A program made the translations under genes and the position numbers. From Planctomycetota bacterium (GTDB lineage: Bacteria > Planctomycetota > Phycisphaerae > WQYP01): a stretch of 64,000 nt of DNA. The stretch spans positions 37,332 to 101,331 of the forward strand of contig JAKAEZ010000006.1 in assembly GCA_021819825.1 (NCBI GenBank), read 5' to 3'. Below are positions 29,705 to 40,829 of the stretch, in pieces. The notes beneath the pieces were generated by a model, which saw nothing but the letters and a program-made list of their open reading frames with translations, did no database searches and was not told where the DNA came from. Each line of letters opens with the position of its first letter. The first letter of the stretch is position 1.

Positions 29705-30532
29705 ATGATCCTTCGCCATCAAATCCTGCTTCCACTGATATTTCTGGCTGTGGCATGGGTGCCCGCGGTGGCACCTGCGGCGGTGATCTTGGTGGGCAAT
29801 AAGCATTCGATCAGTGAATACACCGCTGCGGGACAGGTTATTAACCGTGCCCTTATATCGGGGTTGCATCTTACGTTTGGCCTTGCGGTATCCGGACGGG
29901 ATGTATTCGTTGCCAATGAAAACTCCGGAACGATCGGCAAATACAGCCTCTCCGGGCGTGTGATTAAGGCCGCGCTGATTTCGCACCTGGATGGCCCCGC
30001 CGGTATTGCCATCTCAGGAAACGAATTGTTTGTAGCCGACTACCGCGCGGATACTATTGGTGAGTACACCACTTCGGGACGTGTGATCAACGCCGCGCTG
30101 ATTACCGGATTGTACGGCCCTACGGGCATCGCGGTATCGGGCAATGATTTATATATCGTAAATTTCAACTCCGGTGCCGTCGGCGAATACACCACTGCGG
30201 GCCGCGTGGTCCATGCCGTACTAATTTCCCGACTGGCTGGTCCGGATGCCATCGCGGTGTCGGGGAAGGATTTGTTCGTTGTGGCCGGGGGCGCTGGAAC
30301 GGTGGGCAAATACACCATCTGGGGTCAGGCGGTCAACGCCGCCCTGATTTCCGGGCTGCACAACCCCTTCGGCCTGGCCTTGTGGAGAAACAGGATTTTT
30401 GTCACCAATGAACGCACCCACGGCACCATCGGCGAATATACCGCAGCCGGGCGCGTGATCAATGCGGCATTGGCTACGGGACTCAATTATCCCGGCTTCG
30501 TCATTGTGTCCAATCAGCGGCGCGGGAGATGA
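29705..30532 (+). CDS. Secreted tandem-repeat beta-propeller (NHL-like) protein
   Basis: Signal peptide; repeated ~40-aa unit IGEYTTSGRVINAALITGLYGPTGIAVSGNDLYIV; RBS AGGAG at 29691. Confidence 0.8.
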   Translation: MILRHQILLPLIFLAVAWVPAVAPAAVILVGNKHSISEYTAAGQVINRALISGLHLTFGLAVSGRDVFVANENSGTIGKYSLSGRVIKAALISHLDGPAGIAISGNELFVADYRADTIGEYTTSGRVINAALITGLYGPTGIAVSGNDLYIVNFNSGAVGEYTTAGRVVHAVLISRLAGPDAIAVSGKDLFVVAGGAGTVGKYTIWGQAVNAALISGLHNPFGLALWRNRIFVTNERTHGTIGEYTAAGRVINAALATGLNYPGFVIVSNQRRGR

Positions 30533-30576
30533 AAAAGGGAAATGTTGCTTTGCATAAGTCAGCTTGCGGTCAAGCT

Positions 30577-30686
30577 GTTATTGCATTTCCGCCGACTGCC
30601 GCCGGCGCAAAATGTGCGGGCCAAGCAACAGCATCGCGGTCAAAAGTGCGACAGTGAGGATCAGGCCGTTGCCTGGCTGGGGCGCA
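30577..30686. repeat. 110-bp direct repeat, left copy (orphan)
   Basis: gttattgcatttccgccgactgcc...gcctggctggggcgca; 109/110 identical to 42609-42718. Confidence 0.98.
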
Positions 30687-30846
30687 CCAGGCCCGTGGCC
30701 CTCGTGCCCATCAAATTTCCGCTGACCCGCCTCGCGGTAAATCATGATGCAAATGCGATCTGGTTGTCGGGCATCGCGCGATTATGGTATAAATCGTCTG
30801 GCGAATGAGGTTGATAATTGTTTAGTGGAGGTGCCGGCAGGATACT

Positions 30847-31080
30847 ATGCGTTGTATTGGAGCACTTCTCAATGCGCGAATGGTGCTTGGACTATTTGTG
30901 GCACAGAGTGTTGGCGACTGGATCGCGCATCACGCCCATGCCATCGACACGGTGCCCACGTCGATTGAGACTGATGCCCGGGAGTTTCAACGCTTCATTG
31001 CCAAGCCCTTGTCCTGCGATAGGGAGTTCTGCCAACTCACAACATCTCGATCCCTTGCGTATGTGACGGCGGCACCTTAA
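30847..31080 (+). CDS. Small hypothetical protein coupled to ureF
   Basis: GGAGG upstream; stop TAA overlaps ureF ATG (TAATG). Confidence 0.4.
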   Translation: MRCIGALLNARMVLGLFVAQSVGDWIAHHAHAIDTVPTSIETDAREFQRFIAKPLSCDREFCQLTTSRSLAYVTAAP

Positions 31081-31748
31081 TGAAGTCATCAACGGAATAT
31101 ATTTTCTGGCAGCTTGCTGATACCAGCTTTCCCACCGGTGGTTTCGCCCATTCCTCGGGCTTGGAATCCGGATGGCGGCATGGTCTGGTGCAGCGCGAAA
31201 ATATCCACGACTTTTGCCACGATCTGATTCGGCAAGTTTCCATGCAGACCGGGCCGTTTGTGGATGCAGCCAGCCAAAATCCTTCGCGAATCTGGTCATT
31301 GGACAGTTTGTATCATGTCATGTGTGCCAATCATGTCGCGCGCCGGGCCAGTATTCTTCAGGGCGGCGCGATGCTGCTGGCAGCCCAGCGAGCATTTGGT
31401 CTGGAAGCACTCAAGAGTTTGCAGGAATCGCATTGCACAGGCGAATTTAATGGACATTTCGGCCCTGTATTTGGAGCGGTCTGCGGGCTGGTGCATATTG
31501 AGCCCTTGGCGGCCGTGCGATTGCTGTTGTTTGGTACCGTGCGACAGACGTTGTCGGCAGCAGTGAGACTGGGAATTATGGGTTCGCTGGAAAGTTTGCC
31601 GATGCTCCATGCGATGACGAATCTGATGGATCAGGCCGCCGAATCAGCATTGAATCGGCTGCCGGAACATGCTGCCATGGCCTGTCCGCTGGTAGATATT
31701 TGTCAGAGCAGTCACGACCGTCTCTATTCTCGATTGTTCCAAAGTTAG
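31080..31748 (+). CDS. ureF: Urease accessory protein UreF
   Basis: YIFWQLADTSFPTGGFAHSSGLESGWRHGLV. Confidence 0.93.
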   Translation: MKSSTEYIFWQLADTSFPTGGFAHSSGLESGWRHGLVQRENIHDFCHDLIRQVSMQTGPFVDAASQNPSRIWSLDSLYHVMCANHVARRASILQGGAMLLAAQRAFGLEALKSLQESHCTGEFNGHFGPVFGAVCGLVHIEPLAAVRLLLFGTVRQTLSAAVRLGIMGSLESLPMLHAMTNLMDQAAESALNRLPEHAAMACPLVDICQSSHDRLYSRLFQS

Positions 31749-31769
31749 TTCATTGTAGGAGTCGCGTTT

Positions 31770-32495
31770 ATGCACAGAATAAATTCCGATGTGGGTCACA
31801 CCCATGACAAAGCCGATCATCCGGGGTCCTTCCCACAACGGGCAAAGCCGTTGAATCGTGATTTCCAGCAGCGGGCATATACCGTTGGGATTGGCGGCCC
31901 GGTGGGCAGCGGAAAGACGGCTTTGGTGTTGGCGCTGTGCCGACATCTGCGGGAGACCATGAGTCTGGCAGTGGTAACTAACGACATATTTACCCGGGAA
32001 GATGGCGAATTTCTCACGAAGCACGCCGCTCTGCCGGCAGAGCGTATTGCCGCCGTAGAAACAGGAGGGTGTCCTCATTCCGCGATCCGCGAGGATATCT
32101 CCGCCAATTTACTGACGTTAGAGCGTTTGCATCGGCGTTTTTCTCCCGAACTTATGTTTGTTGAGTCCGGGGGAGACAATCTTGCCGCCGACTTCAGTCG
32201 AGAGCTTGCTGACTACACGGTATATGTCATTGATGTGGCCGGCGGCGATAAAATTCCACGAAAAGGGGGGCCGGGGATTACCCAATCCGATTTGCTGGTA
32301 ATAAATAAGACCGATCTTGCTTCCGCCGTCGGAGCCGACCTGGCCATCATGCAACGTGACGCTCAACTCATGCGCCAAGATGGACCGTTTATTTTTGCCC
32401 AAGTTAAACATGATCAGGGCGTGGCTGAAATCGCCCGACACATCCTGCACGCGCTGCACCACGCTCTTGGGCAGCCGCACGATCATGTAGCATGA
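31770..32495 (+). CDS. ureG: Urease accessory GTPase UreG
   Basis: [60 protein letters not shown]. Confidence 0.97.
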   Translation: MHRINSDVGHTHDKADHPGSFPQRAKPLNRDFQQRAYTVGIGGPVGSGKTALVLALCRHLRETMSLAVVTNDIFTREDGEFLTKHAALPAERIAAVETGGCPHSAIREDISANLLTLERLHRRFSPELMFVESGGDNLAADFSRELADYTVYVIDVAGGDKIPRKGGPGITQSDLLVINKTDLASAVGADLAIMQRDAQLMRQDGPFIFAQVKHDQGVAEIARHILHALHHALGQPHDHVA

Positions 32496-32963
32496 CCCTG
32501 CTTGTCGGCTACGCCGGAAAGATAGGGGCGTTCCAGCCATCCCGGGGATAGTCTGTACTTGAATGGTCATCATCAGATCGCTTGAGTACTTGCAATGCCG
32601 ATGTGGCCACAGTCCGGCGGCATGCCGGCTGCAAAAGTTCAAGGTCGCATTGGCGCTTCGGCCAGGGCATTGGTTGTCCGCATAGCAAATGACCAGTCAG
32701 AACATCGCTTGCGCGCTAGGTAGGCAATCACCGGATGTGAAGACCTGCGTATATTACACTTAGTAATGAACTTCGTCGCAATGCGGCTTTTTTCCCAGTG
32801 TATGGCATGTGGTTTGCATCTGTTTACGGTAGTGACTAATCCTGGGGTAACATAACCGGGTTAGATACTTTCCGGGTGTGGGCCGTTTTGGATCGTTTGA
32901 TTCACGCGGTAAGCAAAGATGCCCGGAGGTAGATTTTTTGTCGTTCCTTTTTTAGGAGCTGTC

Positions 32964-34250
32964 ATGTCTGGGTGTCTTTCATCTTCGTTGCAATTTGTTC
33001 GGCGGTGCGGCAGGAAACTGTCGTCGGGTTTTTCCCTTACCGCACTTTTGTTAGCGGGCGTCGCCGGTGCGGGCGCGGCCCACGGAGCCGGGACGGTCAA
33101 GGTTGGCATACTGCATTCGCTTACTGGCACGATGGCTATTTCTGAAACATCTCTGCATGATGTTGAACTTATGGCGATCCATGAAATCAACGCCAAAGGC
33201 GGTGTGCTGGGCAAGCAAATTGATCCGGTGGTTGTAAATCCTGCGTCCAATTGGGATTTATTTGCGCAAGACGCCAACACCCTTATTGAAAAAGACAAAG
33301 TTAAAGTCATTTTCGGATGCTGGACATCCGTGAGTCGAAAGTCCGTGCTGCCGGTAGTTCAGGCAGACCATGGCCTGTTAATTTATCCGGTGCAGTACGA
33401 AGGTGAAGAATACAGCCCCAATATTTTCTATATGGGGGCCGTGCCCAATCAGCAGTTGATTCCTTCGGTAAAATATCTTATGAGCAAATCCGGCGGCAAG
33501 CGGAAGCGATTTTTCCTGCTGGGAAGTGATTATGTATTTCCCCGGACCGCCAACGAGATCATTGAAGGCTATTTATTAAGCCACGGCGTGCCGAAATCGC
33601 GGATTAAAGTAATGTACGTTCCGTTGGGTTACACGGATTTCCAGACGGTTGTGTCCAAAATTAAGGCTTTTGCTCAGGCTGGGCATGCCTGCGTGCTGTC
33701 AACTCTCAATGGCAGCAGCAATGTGCCGTTCTACACCGAATTCGCCAATCAGGGATTAACGGCCGAGTCCTGTCCGATCATGGCGTATTCCATTGCGGAA
33801 GATGAACTGAGATCGATGGATACCACCAAACTTGTAGGCCATTACGCATGTTGGAATTATTTTGAGTCACTGCGCAGCAAGTCCAACAAAAAATTTGTCC
33901 GGGACTTTAAAATGTGGTGTATGTCCAATCATTTACCCGGCGGCATGGCTCGGGTGACCGATGACCCAATTGAGTGCGCGTACACCGGCGTGTATCTCTG
34001 GGCGGCGGCATGTGAGAAAGCCAAATCATTTGCCCCGATGAAAGTGGCTAAAGCTATGATCGGGCTGAAGATGATGACGCCCGGCGGAATGGTGAAAGTC
34101 GCAAAGAATCACAATCTTTACAAGCCCGTGTATGTCGGTAAGATTCTCGCCGATGGACAGTTCCGGATTGTCTGGAAGAGCAAAGGTTGGGTCAAACCGG
34201 TGGCCTTCAGTCCCTACATCAAGGTGGCGATGAAGAATAAAGCCAATTAA
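32964..34250 (+). CDS. urtA: Urea ABC transporter substrate-binding protein
   Basis: VKVGILHSLTGTMAISETSLHDVELMAIHEINAKGGVLGKQIDPVVVNPASNWDLFAQ; RBS AGGAG before ATG 32964. Confidence 0.94.
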   Translation: MSGCLSSSLQFVRRCGRKLSSGFSLTALLLAGVAGAGAAHGAGTVKVGILHSLTGTMAISETSLHDVELMAIHEINAKGGVLGKQIDPVVVNPASNWDLFAQDANTLIEKDKVKVIFGCWTSVSRKSVLPVVQADHGLLIYPVQYEGEEYSPNIFYMGAVPNQQLIPSVKYLMSKSGGKRKRFFLLGSDYVFPRTANEIIEGYLLSHGVPKSRIKVMYVPLGYTDFQTVVSKIKAFAQAGHACVLSTLNGSSNVPFYTEFANQGLTAESCPIMAYSIAEDELRSMDTTKLVGHYACWNYFESLRSKSNKKFVRDFKMWCMSNHLPGGMARVTDDPIECAYTGVYLWAAACEKAKSFAPMKVAKAMIGLKMMTPGGMVKVAKNHNLYKPVYVGKILADGQFRIVWKSKGWVKPVAFSPYIKVAMKNKAN

Positions 34251-34375
34251 GCCTTCATCGGCGCGGGTTGCCGCGCCGGATCTCCTTCCAACGCCGAAGG
34301 GGCGGACAGGCTTGGAACTTGTCTCGCCCCTTGGCGATCTGGCCTGATGGGCTTAGTACATCGGAGGATGTTACT

Positions 34376-36058
34376 GTGAAAATCGCATCGACACTCCTGA
34401 TCGTATGTGTGGCGATGGTTATTGCCGTGCTGTGTAACAGGGGCCAGGCTTCGGCAATGCCCCAGGTGCCTGCCCGTGTGCCACTATCCCAGGTCTTGAC
34501 CGACCTCGGTTCCGATTCCGACGCGCAAGTTTCAGCGGCGCTAAGGCAAATCGCAGCCAGCGGGAATTATCACCTGATAACCGCGTTGCAGGCCTATCAG
34601 AATGGTCTGCTGGCAATGCATGGCGGACAACTGGTGATGTTCGGTTCTCCGATAATGGATCCGGTCAGGGGAAAGCTTTATCCCTTGCTTAATGCCCTCA
34701 CGAACCGGCAAGTGATAGCTCACGGTAAGCCCGTCCTCGCAGATTCCATCCCTGATAACACGCTGGCGGTGCCAGACTCGGATTCCGATCAGCTTCAGCA
34801 GACAATTAACACTCTTTCAATGTATATTCCGGGGCAATCAGCCCGGCGACAGGCAATTGTTGCCTTGGGTAACGCCGGAAGTCCGGCTTATCTTCCACCT
34901 CTGCAGCAACAATTGACGCAACACCATTCTTCGCGCATTCATCGACTATTGCAGGAAAGTATCGCCCGAATTCTCCTGCGGCACGGAACTCCGGCGCAAA
35001 AAATGCAGGCAGCCGTGTTGCTGGGGCAGATCCATTCCACGCGAGGGCTGGAACTGCTCAAACGCTCCTGGCGAACGCTCCGGAATGCTCCAACGTCCGC
35101 CATGGCCAGGGCCGTGAGAACCTCCATCGACCAGATCAAGGGATATACGAAACTGACCAACCTCCTATTTGACTCCTTTGCGGGACTGTCCCTTGCTAGT
35201 ATCTATGTGCTTATCGCCTTGGGGCTGGCGATTATTTTCGGCCTGATGGGTGTCATCAACATGGCGCAGGGTGAGTTCCTGACCCTTGGTGCTTTTACCA
35301 CTTTTGCTGTAGGCGAAATATTCAAAACTTACCTGCCGCCGTCGGATTATAACTGGTACTTTGTCTGTGCGATTCCGGCTGCGTTTCTGGTATCGGCACT
35401 GGCCGGGGCGATATGCGAATGGACCATCATCCGTCGCTTATATGGTCGTCCGCTGGAAACACTTCTGGCTACTTTTGGATTGAGCTTGATTCTCATCGAA
35501 TTGATTCGAGTGGTCTTTGGGAATAACAATGCCATGATCGCGCCATCGTGGCTTTCCGGCGGACTCTGGATAATGCCGGGATTGGTTTTTCCAAAAAACC
35601 GCCTTTTTATCATCGTATTTTGCGCCGGATGTATTATCGCGGTCTATGCCCTGATCAGGAAAACCAAGCTGGGGCTTCTGCTGCGCGCCACGACGCAGGA
35701 TCGTGAAATGGCGGCGGCTCTGGGTGTGCATACGCGCATGGTGGACATGCTGACGTTTTCCCTTGGTACCGGGTTGGCGGGACTGGCGGGATGCGCTGTG
35801 CCCCTGTTTTCAACCTTGGATCCTCGCATGGGACAATCCTACATTGTGGAGAGTTTTCTGGTGGTCGTAACGGGAGGCGTGGGCAATCTTGCCGGGGTTA
35901 TTTGTGCGGGGGCCGGGCTGGGTTTCCTGGAAAAATTTATTGAGCCATGGGTGCAGCCGGTTTACGGCAAGGTGTTTGTTTTGATTATTGTTATTGCTTT
36001 TCTGCAATGGAAGCCGTCGGGGTTATTTGCAGCCAAGGGCCGGTCGATGGACCATTAG
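34376..36058 (+). CDS. urtB: Urea ABC transporter permease UrtB
   Basis: GTG 34376 after GGAGG; long extracytoplasmic N-terminus then LGLAIIFGLMGVINMAQGEFLTLGA. Confidence 0.93.
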   Translation: MKIASTLLIVCVAMVIAVLCNRGQASAMPQVPARVPLSQVLTDLGSDSDAQVSAALRQIAASGNYHLITALQAYQNGLLAMHGGQLVMFGSPIMDPVRGKLYPLLNALTNRQVIAHGKPVLADSIPDNTLAVPDSDSDQLQQTINTLSMYIPGQSARRQAIVALGNAGSPAYLPPLQQQLTQHHSSRIHRLLQESIARILLRHGTPAQKMQAAVLLGQIHSTRGLELLKRSWRTLRNAPTSAMARAVRTSIDQIKGYTKLTNLLFDSFAGLSLASIYVLIALGLAIIFGLMGVINMAQGEFLTLGAFTTFAVGEIFKTYLPPSDYNWYFVCAIPAAFLVSALAGAICEWTIIRRLYGRPLETLLATFGLSLILIELIRVVFGNNNAMIAPSWLSGGLWIMPGLVFPKNRLFIIVFCAGCIIAVYALIRKTKLGLLLRATTQDREMAAALGVHTRMVDMLTFSLGTGLAGLAGCAVPLFSTLDPRMGQSYIVESFLVVVTGGVGNLAGVICAGAGLGFLEKFIEPWVQPVYGKVFVLIIVIAFLQWKPSGLFAAKGRSMDH

Positions 36059-36117
36059 CCGACATGCATCCCGCGCTTTCCCTGCACTGAATCTCCGATA
36101 GGAAGAGACGGTAATTT

Positions 36118-37536
36118 GTGATCAGCCCCTCATCCGATAAAACTTCTCAGCCACCGGCAGCCGCCGATTCTGACGGCCGGATTCCCGCGCTGCCACGACT
36201 GAATCCTCGGGTCAGGCAGTTGCGGATTAGCGCGATAATCGCGGTGGTGGCGTTATTTTATATATTGATACCGGTACTAAACAGTGTGGGCGCGGTTTCA
36301 GATTTAAGCGTCAATATTCTTGGCCGGTACCTGTGCTTCGCGATCGTTGCTTTGGGCATTGATTTAATCTGGGGATACGCGGGGTTACTGTCTCTGTGCC
36401 AGGCTTTTTTCTTCTGCCTCGGCGGTTATGCCATCGGCATGTTCTTGAGCCTGCCGGAAGGGGGCGGGCAGGTTCAGAAAGCCTACAACAACATTCCGCA
36501 ATTTTTCTTCTTTAATAATCAATCAACGCTGCCGACATTCTGGAAGCCTTTTGCATCGCTTCCATTTGCTCTTGCCATGGGTATTTTGATTCCTGCGGTC
36601 GTTGCCGGTATTTTCGGATTCTTCATTTTCCGCAGCCGCGTGCGCGGCGTTTATTTTGCCATTATCACACAGGCGTTGGCCTGGGCGGCGTATCTGCTGT
36701 TTTGCCGAAATGAGTTGTTACTGGGGGGGACCGACGGTTTGAATAATTTTTATCCGCCGCTGCAGCACGATCATCATTGGATACTGGGTCTGTATTTCCT
36801 CACGGCCGCGATTCTGGGATTGCTGTACCTGGCGCTTTTCAAGCTTACCAAAAGCCGTTTCGGCAGAATATTGGTGGCTATCCGCGATCGGGAAGTGCGT
36901 CTGCACTTTGCCGGCTATAAACCCTACGCGTTTAAGGTCTTCGCGTTTGTCATCGCAGCGGTGATCGCGGCTATAGGAGGGATGCTATATGTGCCGCAAA
37001 ATGGGATTATTACACCCGGCACGATGGCCGTGGAATCGTCTATACTTATGGTTGTGCTGGTGGCGGTCGGCGGGCGCGGGCGATTATGGGGCGCAATTAT
37101 TGGCGCACTGGTCGTGCGCTACGCCTACAGCATTCTTAGCTCGGATATGCCGGCGATGTGGTCGTTTTTTGAGGGCGGCCTGTTTATTGCCGTGACGCTG
37201 CTATTTTCCAACGGGCTGGTGGGGCTATGGGATGAACTCGAAGAGAAAATGCGGATGCGCCATGGAGGCCTACAACTGGCCCTCTCGGTAATCCCGCTGG
37301 CAAGCGTCCTGGGATTTGTCCTGTGTGAGGCGCTTGGCATCATGCCGAAGGCGCTGCAACAGACAATTGCCACACCATGGAGTGTCATGCCCGATATTCC
37401 AATCAAATTTATTCTACTGGCGGGAATTCTCATTTCGGTCGCCCTCGCACGGTGGCTGGTAAGGTTCATCGGGCGTCCGCGTGGCAGCGTCGTTGTGCCG
37501 GTATCGCACACGGCGGTGGAGGAGGTGCACGCATGA
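36118..37536 (+). CDS. urtC: Urea ABC transporter permease UrtC
   Basis: LGIDLIWGYAGLLSLCQAFFFCLGGYAIGM; order and LivM-like features. Confidence 0.93.
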   Translation: MISPSSDKTSQPPAAADSDGRIPALPRLNPRVRQLRISAIIAVVALFYILIPVLNSVGAVSDLSVNILGRYLCFAIVALGIDLIWGYAGLLSLCQAFFFCLGGYAIGMFLSLPEGGGQVQKAYNNIPQFFFFNNQSTLPTFWKPFASLPFALAMGILIPAVVAGIFGFFIFRSRVRGVYFAIITQALAWAAYLLFCRNELLLGGTDGLNNFYPPLQHDHHWILGLYFLTAAILGLLYLALFKLTKSRFGRILVAIRDREVRLHFAGYKPYAFKVFAFVIAAVIAAIGGMLYVPQNGIITPGTMAVESSILMVVLVAVGGRGRLWGAIIGALVVRYAYSILSSDMPAMWSFFEGGLFIAVTLLFSNGLVGLWDELEEKMRMRHGGLQLALSVIPLASVLGFVLCEALGIMPKALQQTIATPWSVMPDIPIKFILLAGILISVALARWLVRFIGRPRGSVVVPVSHTAVEEVHA

Positions 37537-38315
37537 TACATGCCCCGACAGACTCCTCGGCTTCTGCTGCGGGAACGTCGACCGCCTACACGGTGTTCTT
37601 AGAGGATGTGACGGTCGATTTTGACGGCTTCCGGGCGTTGGACATTTATCGCTTCGGCGTGTTTCGCAATGAATTGCGCGTAGTGATTGGTCCCAATGGG
37701 GCTGGGAAGACCACGTTGTGCGACGTTATCAGTGGTAAAACGCATCCCAGCGGAGGCCGAGTGTTTTTTAAAGGAATGGATATTACCCATCGTCGCGACA
37801 CCGACATAGCAGCGCTGGGTGTGGGGCGAAAATTTCAGACGCCGACAATTTTTCCCAGTCTGACGGTCTATGAAAATATGGACTTGGCGTTACCGGGCAG
37901 GAGGAGGGTTTTTCAGAATATATTCAGACACGAATCCCCTGAAGCTAAGGAAAAAATATTCAATATTTTACGCCGTGTGCGGCTGCTGGATTTGGCGCAT
38001 TGTCCGGCTGGTACTTTGAGTCACGGGCAGCGCCAGTGGCTGGAAATAAGTATGCTCATGGCTGCGGAACCAGAACTCCTGCTGGTAGATGAGCCCGCGG
38101 CCGGTCTTACCGACGCCCAGACAGACGTGACCGCAGAGTTGCTGCTGGAACTAAAGGGGCGTCACACCATTATTGTCATCGAACACGATATGGAGTTTGT
38201 GCGCCGCCTTAATTCCCGTGTGACCGTTCTGAATGAAGGAAAGGTGCTCTCGGACGGCTCCATGGAACAGGTTCAGCGGGATCCAAAAGTTATTGAAGCG
38301 TATCTGGGGCGATAA
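37533..38315 (+). CDS. urtD: Urea ABC transporter ATP-binding protein UrtD
   Basis: VVIGPNGAGKTTLCDVISGKTHPSGG; LSHGQRQWLEISMLM; ATGA overlap with urtC. Confidence 0.93.
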   Translation: MIHAPTDSSASAAGTSTAYTVFLEDVTVDFDGFRALDIYRFGVFRNELRVVIGPNGAGKTTLCDVISGKTHPSGGRVFFKGMDITHRRDTDIAALGVGRKFQTPTIFPSLTVYENMDLALPGRRRVFQNIFRHESPEAKEKIFNILRRVRLLDLAHCPAGTLSHGQRQWLEISMLMAAEPELLLVDEPAAGLTDAQTDVTAELLLELKGRHTIIVIEHDMEFVRRLNSRVTVLNEGKVLSDGSMEQVQRDPKVIEAYLGR

Positions 38316-38341
38316 TTTAAAGGCATGGCGAGGACCTGACG

Positions 38342-39049
38342 TTGAGTGAAATATTGCTGTCAATCCGGAATCTGGCGTTTTCATACGGTGCCGTGCAGGC
38401 CCTGCGCGGCGTGGATATGGACGTTTCCCGGGGAAGTATCACCTGCCTGATGGGACGTAACGGCGTGGGAAAAACCACCCTGGTGGGAGCAATCATGGGG
38501 TTGTTGAAATCCGACTCCGGGGTAATAACGTTTGACGGGCAGAACGTCACTAAGTGGCCGGCGTTTAAGCGGGCCAGACATGGCATTGGGCTTGTTCCCC
38601 AAGGGCGGCGGATATTTCCCAAGCTTACGGTAAACGAAAATCTGATCGTCGGAATGCAGGCGGCAGGCGGCCGGACAAAAACAATTCCGGATTCGGTGGT
38701 GGAAATGTTTCCGATTATCAAAACCATGTCCGGACGATTGGGCGGCGACCTTTCCGGCGGTCAACAGCAGCAACTGGCGATTGCCCGCGCCCTGGTGGGC
38801 AGGCCGAAGATCCTCCTCTTGGACGAACCCACCGAGGGTATCCAGCCCAATATTATTAAGCAGATCGGTCAGGTGCTGCGAAATTTGGTGAAAGAACACA
38901 ACATGACGGTTCTGCTCGTGGAGCAATATGTCGATTTTGTCCGTGAATACGGGGATCACTTCTACATCATGAATCGGGGGAGAATTGTCGCCAACGGAAA
39001 TACGGAGCAGTTGCATGCCGGTGTGATCCAGGAGCATTTAAGTGTTTGA
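38342..39049 (+). CDS. urtE: Urea ABC transporter ATP-binding protein UrtE
   Basis: MGRNGVGKTTLVGAIMGLL; LSGGQQQQLAIARALVGRPKILLLDEPTEGIQPNIIKQIG. Confidence 0.94.
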   Translation: MSEILLSIRNLAFSYGAVQALRGVDMDVSRGSITCLMGRNGVGKTTLVGAIMGLLKSDSGVITFDGQNVTKWPAFKRARHGIGLVPQGRRIFPKLTVNENLIVGMQAAGGRTKTIPDSVVEMFPIIKTMSGRLGGDLSGGQQQQLAIARALVGRPKILLLDEPTEGIQPNIIKQIGQVLRNLVKEHNMTVLLVEQYVDFVREYGDHFYIMNRGRIVANGNTEQLHAGVIQEHLSV

Positions 39050-39154
39050 TCCACCCGAGAAAATGCGGATACTCATTGAAGCTTCCGTCGGCTCGATCGG
39101 GATTGGGCCGTACACAACCGGCCGGGGCGCCATCGGATTTTCCGGAGCGTTCCT

Positions 39155-40057
39155 ATGAAATCCCCGACGATATGCCGAGATCGATTCTCCGAAGTTTCAA
39201 ATGACCGTTGCGCCCCAGGCGATACACCGGTTCGACCGCAGCGTGCCGCCGTTTTCGGCCATGCCGAATTCGCACTGCAGGGAGATAGCACACGCGTGGT
39301 ATCCCTTGGCAGTCGCGCGCCCTTACAACTGCTTGCACCGCGCGCCGGCAGTGACGTGGGGTGGCTGGTAATGGGAAGTCTTGGGGGCGGCCTGCTAGGC
39401 GGTGACCACATCAAGGTGGATTTGCATGTACAGCAAGGCGCAGGGGCGTATGTCACGACCCAGGCTTCTACCAAGATTTTTAAATCCGGAGGTTGCGGGG
39501 CTGTCCGCCAAAGTCTTGATGCGCTGATAGCCCCGGATGCCTCCATGCTATTGGCTCCTGATCCTGTGGTCTGCTTTGCCCAATCAGATTATCAGCAGGA
39601 ACAGAAATTCTATCTGCACGCCGGCAGTTCATTGCTGGCAGTTGATTGGTTTACCAGTGGGCGGTGGCAATGCGGCGAACGCTGGAACTTTGCGCGCTAT
39701 ATAAGTCGTCAGAGTGTCTATGTTAACGGGGATCCTATTTTGCTTGACGCCTTGGAGTTGGATAATACGGTGTCCCATATTTCCCGAACGGTCGGATTCA
39801 ATGTGGTGAACGCTTTGGCGACGGTGATATGCCTCGGGCCGAGATTTGCGGGTGCCGCCCTTGCCCTGCTGCAGCGGCTGCATAATACGCCGATACAAAC
39901 AAAAGACTCCGTGATGTTTGGCATCAGTGAACTCGCTGATGGATTTCTTCTGCGGGTGGGGGGCGATTCAGCGGAAAACGTCGGCCGCTTTCTCCAGAAA
40001 GAGTTGGTCTCGGCTGCCGCCGCAATGGGCGTAGAACTCTGGCAGCGTAAATGGTAA
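39155..40057 (+). CDS. ureD: Urease accessory protein UreD
   Basis: GSLGGGLLGGDHIKVDLHVQQGAGAYVTTQASTKIFKSGG. Confidence 0.92.
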   Translation: MKSPTICRDRFSEVSNDRCAPGDTPVRPQRAAVFGHAEFALQGDSTRVVSLGSRAPLQLLAPRAGSDVGWLVMGSLGGGLLGGDHIKVDLHVQQGAGAYVTTQASTKIFKSGGCGAVRQSLDALIAPDASMLLAPDPVVCFAQSDYQQEQKFYLHAGSSLLAVDWFTSGRWQCGERWNFARYISRQSVYVNGDPILLDALELDNTVSHISRTVGFNVVNALATVICLGPRFAGAALALLQRLHNTPIQTKDSVMFGISELADGFLLRVGGDSAENVGRFLQKELVSAAAAMGVELWQRKW

Positions 40058-40069
40058 AGGATTTGGAAC

Positions 40070-40828
40070 ATGCACCTGACACCGCGTGAACTGGACAAAT
40101 TGGTCTTGCATCAGGCCGGGTACCTGGCACAGAAACGCCTGGCGCGCGGGCTGCGGCTGAATTTGCCGGAGTCCATTGCTCTCATCGCCGCCCAGTTGCT
40201 GGAATTGATCCGCGACGGTCAAAGCGTTGCCCAACTCATGGAAATAGGACGCAGCATGCTGGGCCGTCGCCAAGTTATGGAGGGTGTTGCTGAAATGATT
40301 GCCGAGGTGCAGGTTGAAGGAACTTTTCCGGATGGGACCAAGCTGGTTACTGTGCACCACCCGGTGGTCCGGGAAAATGGGGATCTTGCCCTGGCGCTTT
40401 ACGGCAGTTTCTTGCCGGTGCCTGACGCTGCCTTATTTCAAACGCATCACACGCCTTGCATGCCGGGGCAGATCTGTCCGAGCGATGGAGACATAACGCT
40501 TAATGCCCAGCGCCCAACGGCGACGGTCATGGTAGTTAATACAGGTGATCGCCCCATTCAGGTGGGCAGCCACTATCACTTCATTGAAGTTAATAAAGCA
40601 TTGAAGTTTTCACGCGGTGCGGCCTACGGCATGCGACTGGATATACCCGCGGGCACAGCCGTGCGGTTTGAGCCTGGCGAGGGAAAAACGGTACAGCTAG
40701 TTGCCATTGCAGGCGGTAAGGTTATTAGCGGCGGCAATAATTTGGCATCGGGTCCAGTGTCGGATCAGGGCCGCTTAGAGGCCTTGCGCCGCGTGGCACA
40801 GGAAGGATTTCAATGTACGGAGCATTAA
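40070..40828 (+). CDS. ureAB: Urease gamma/beta fusion subunit
   Basis: [40 protein letters not shown] fused to [37 protein letters not shown]. Confidence 0.95.
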   Translation: MHLTPRELDKLVLHQAGYLAQKRLARGLRLNLPESIALIAAQLLELIRDGQSVAQLMEIGRSMLGRRQVMEGVAEMIAEVQVEGTFPDGTKLVTVHHPVVRENGDLALALYGSFLPVPDAALFQTHHTPCMPGQICPSDGDITLNAQRPTATVMVVNTGDRPIQVGSHYHFIEVNKALKFSRGAAYGMRLDIPAGTAVRFEPGEGKTVQLVAIAGGKVISGGNNLASGPVSDQGRLEALRRVAQEGFQCTEH

Positions 40829-40829
40829 C

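Noticed and set aside
30577-30686. Left 110-bp copy as a real gene
   Set aside because: The minus-strand frame is only ~67 codons after an in-frame stop; it is better explained as an orphan 3' fragment.
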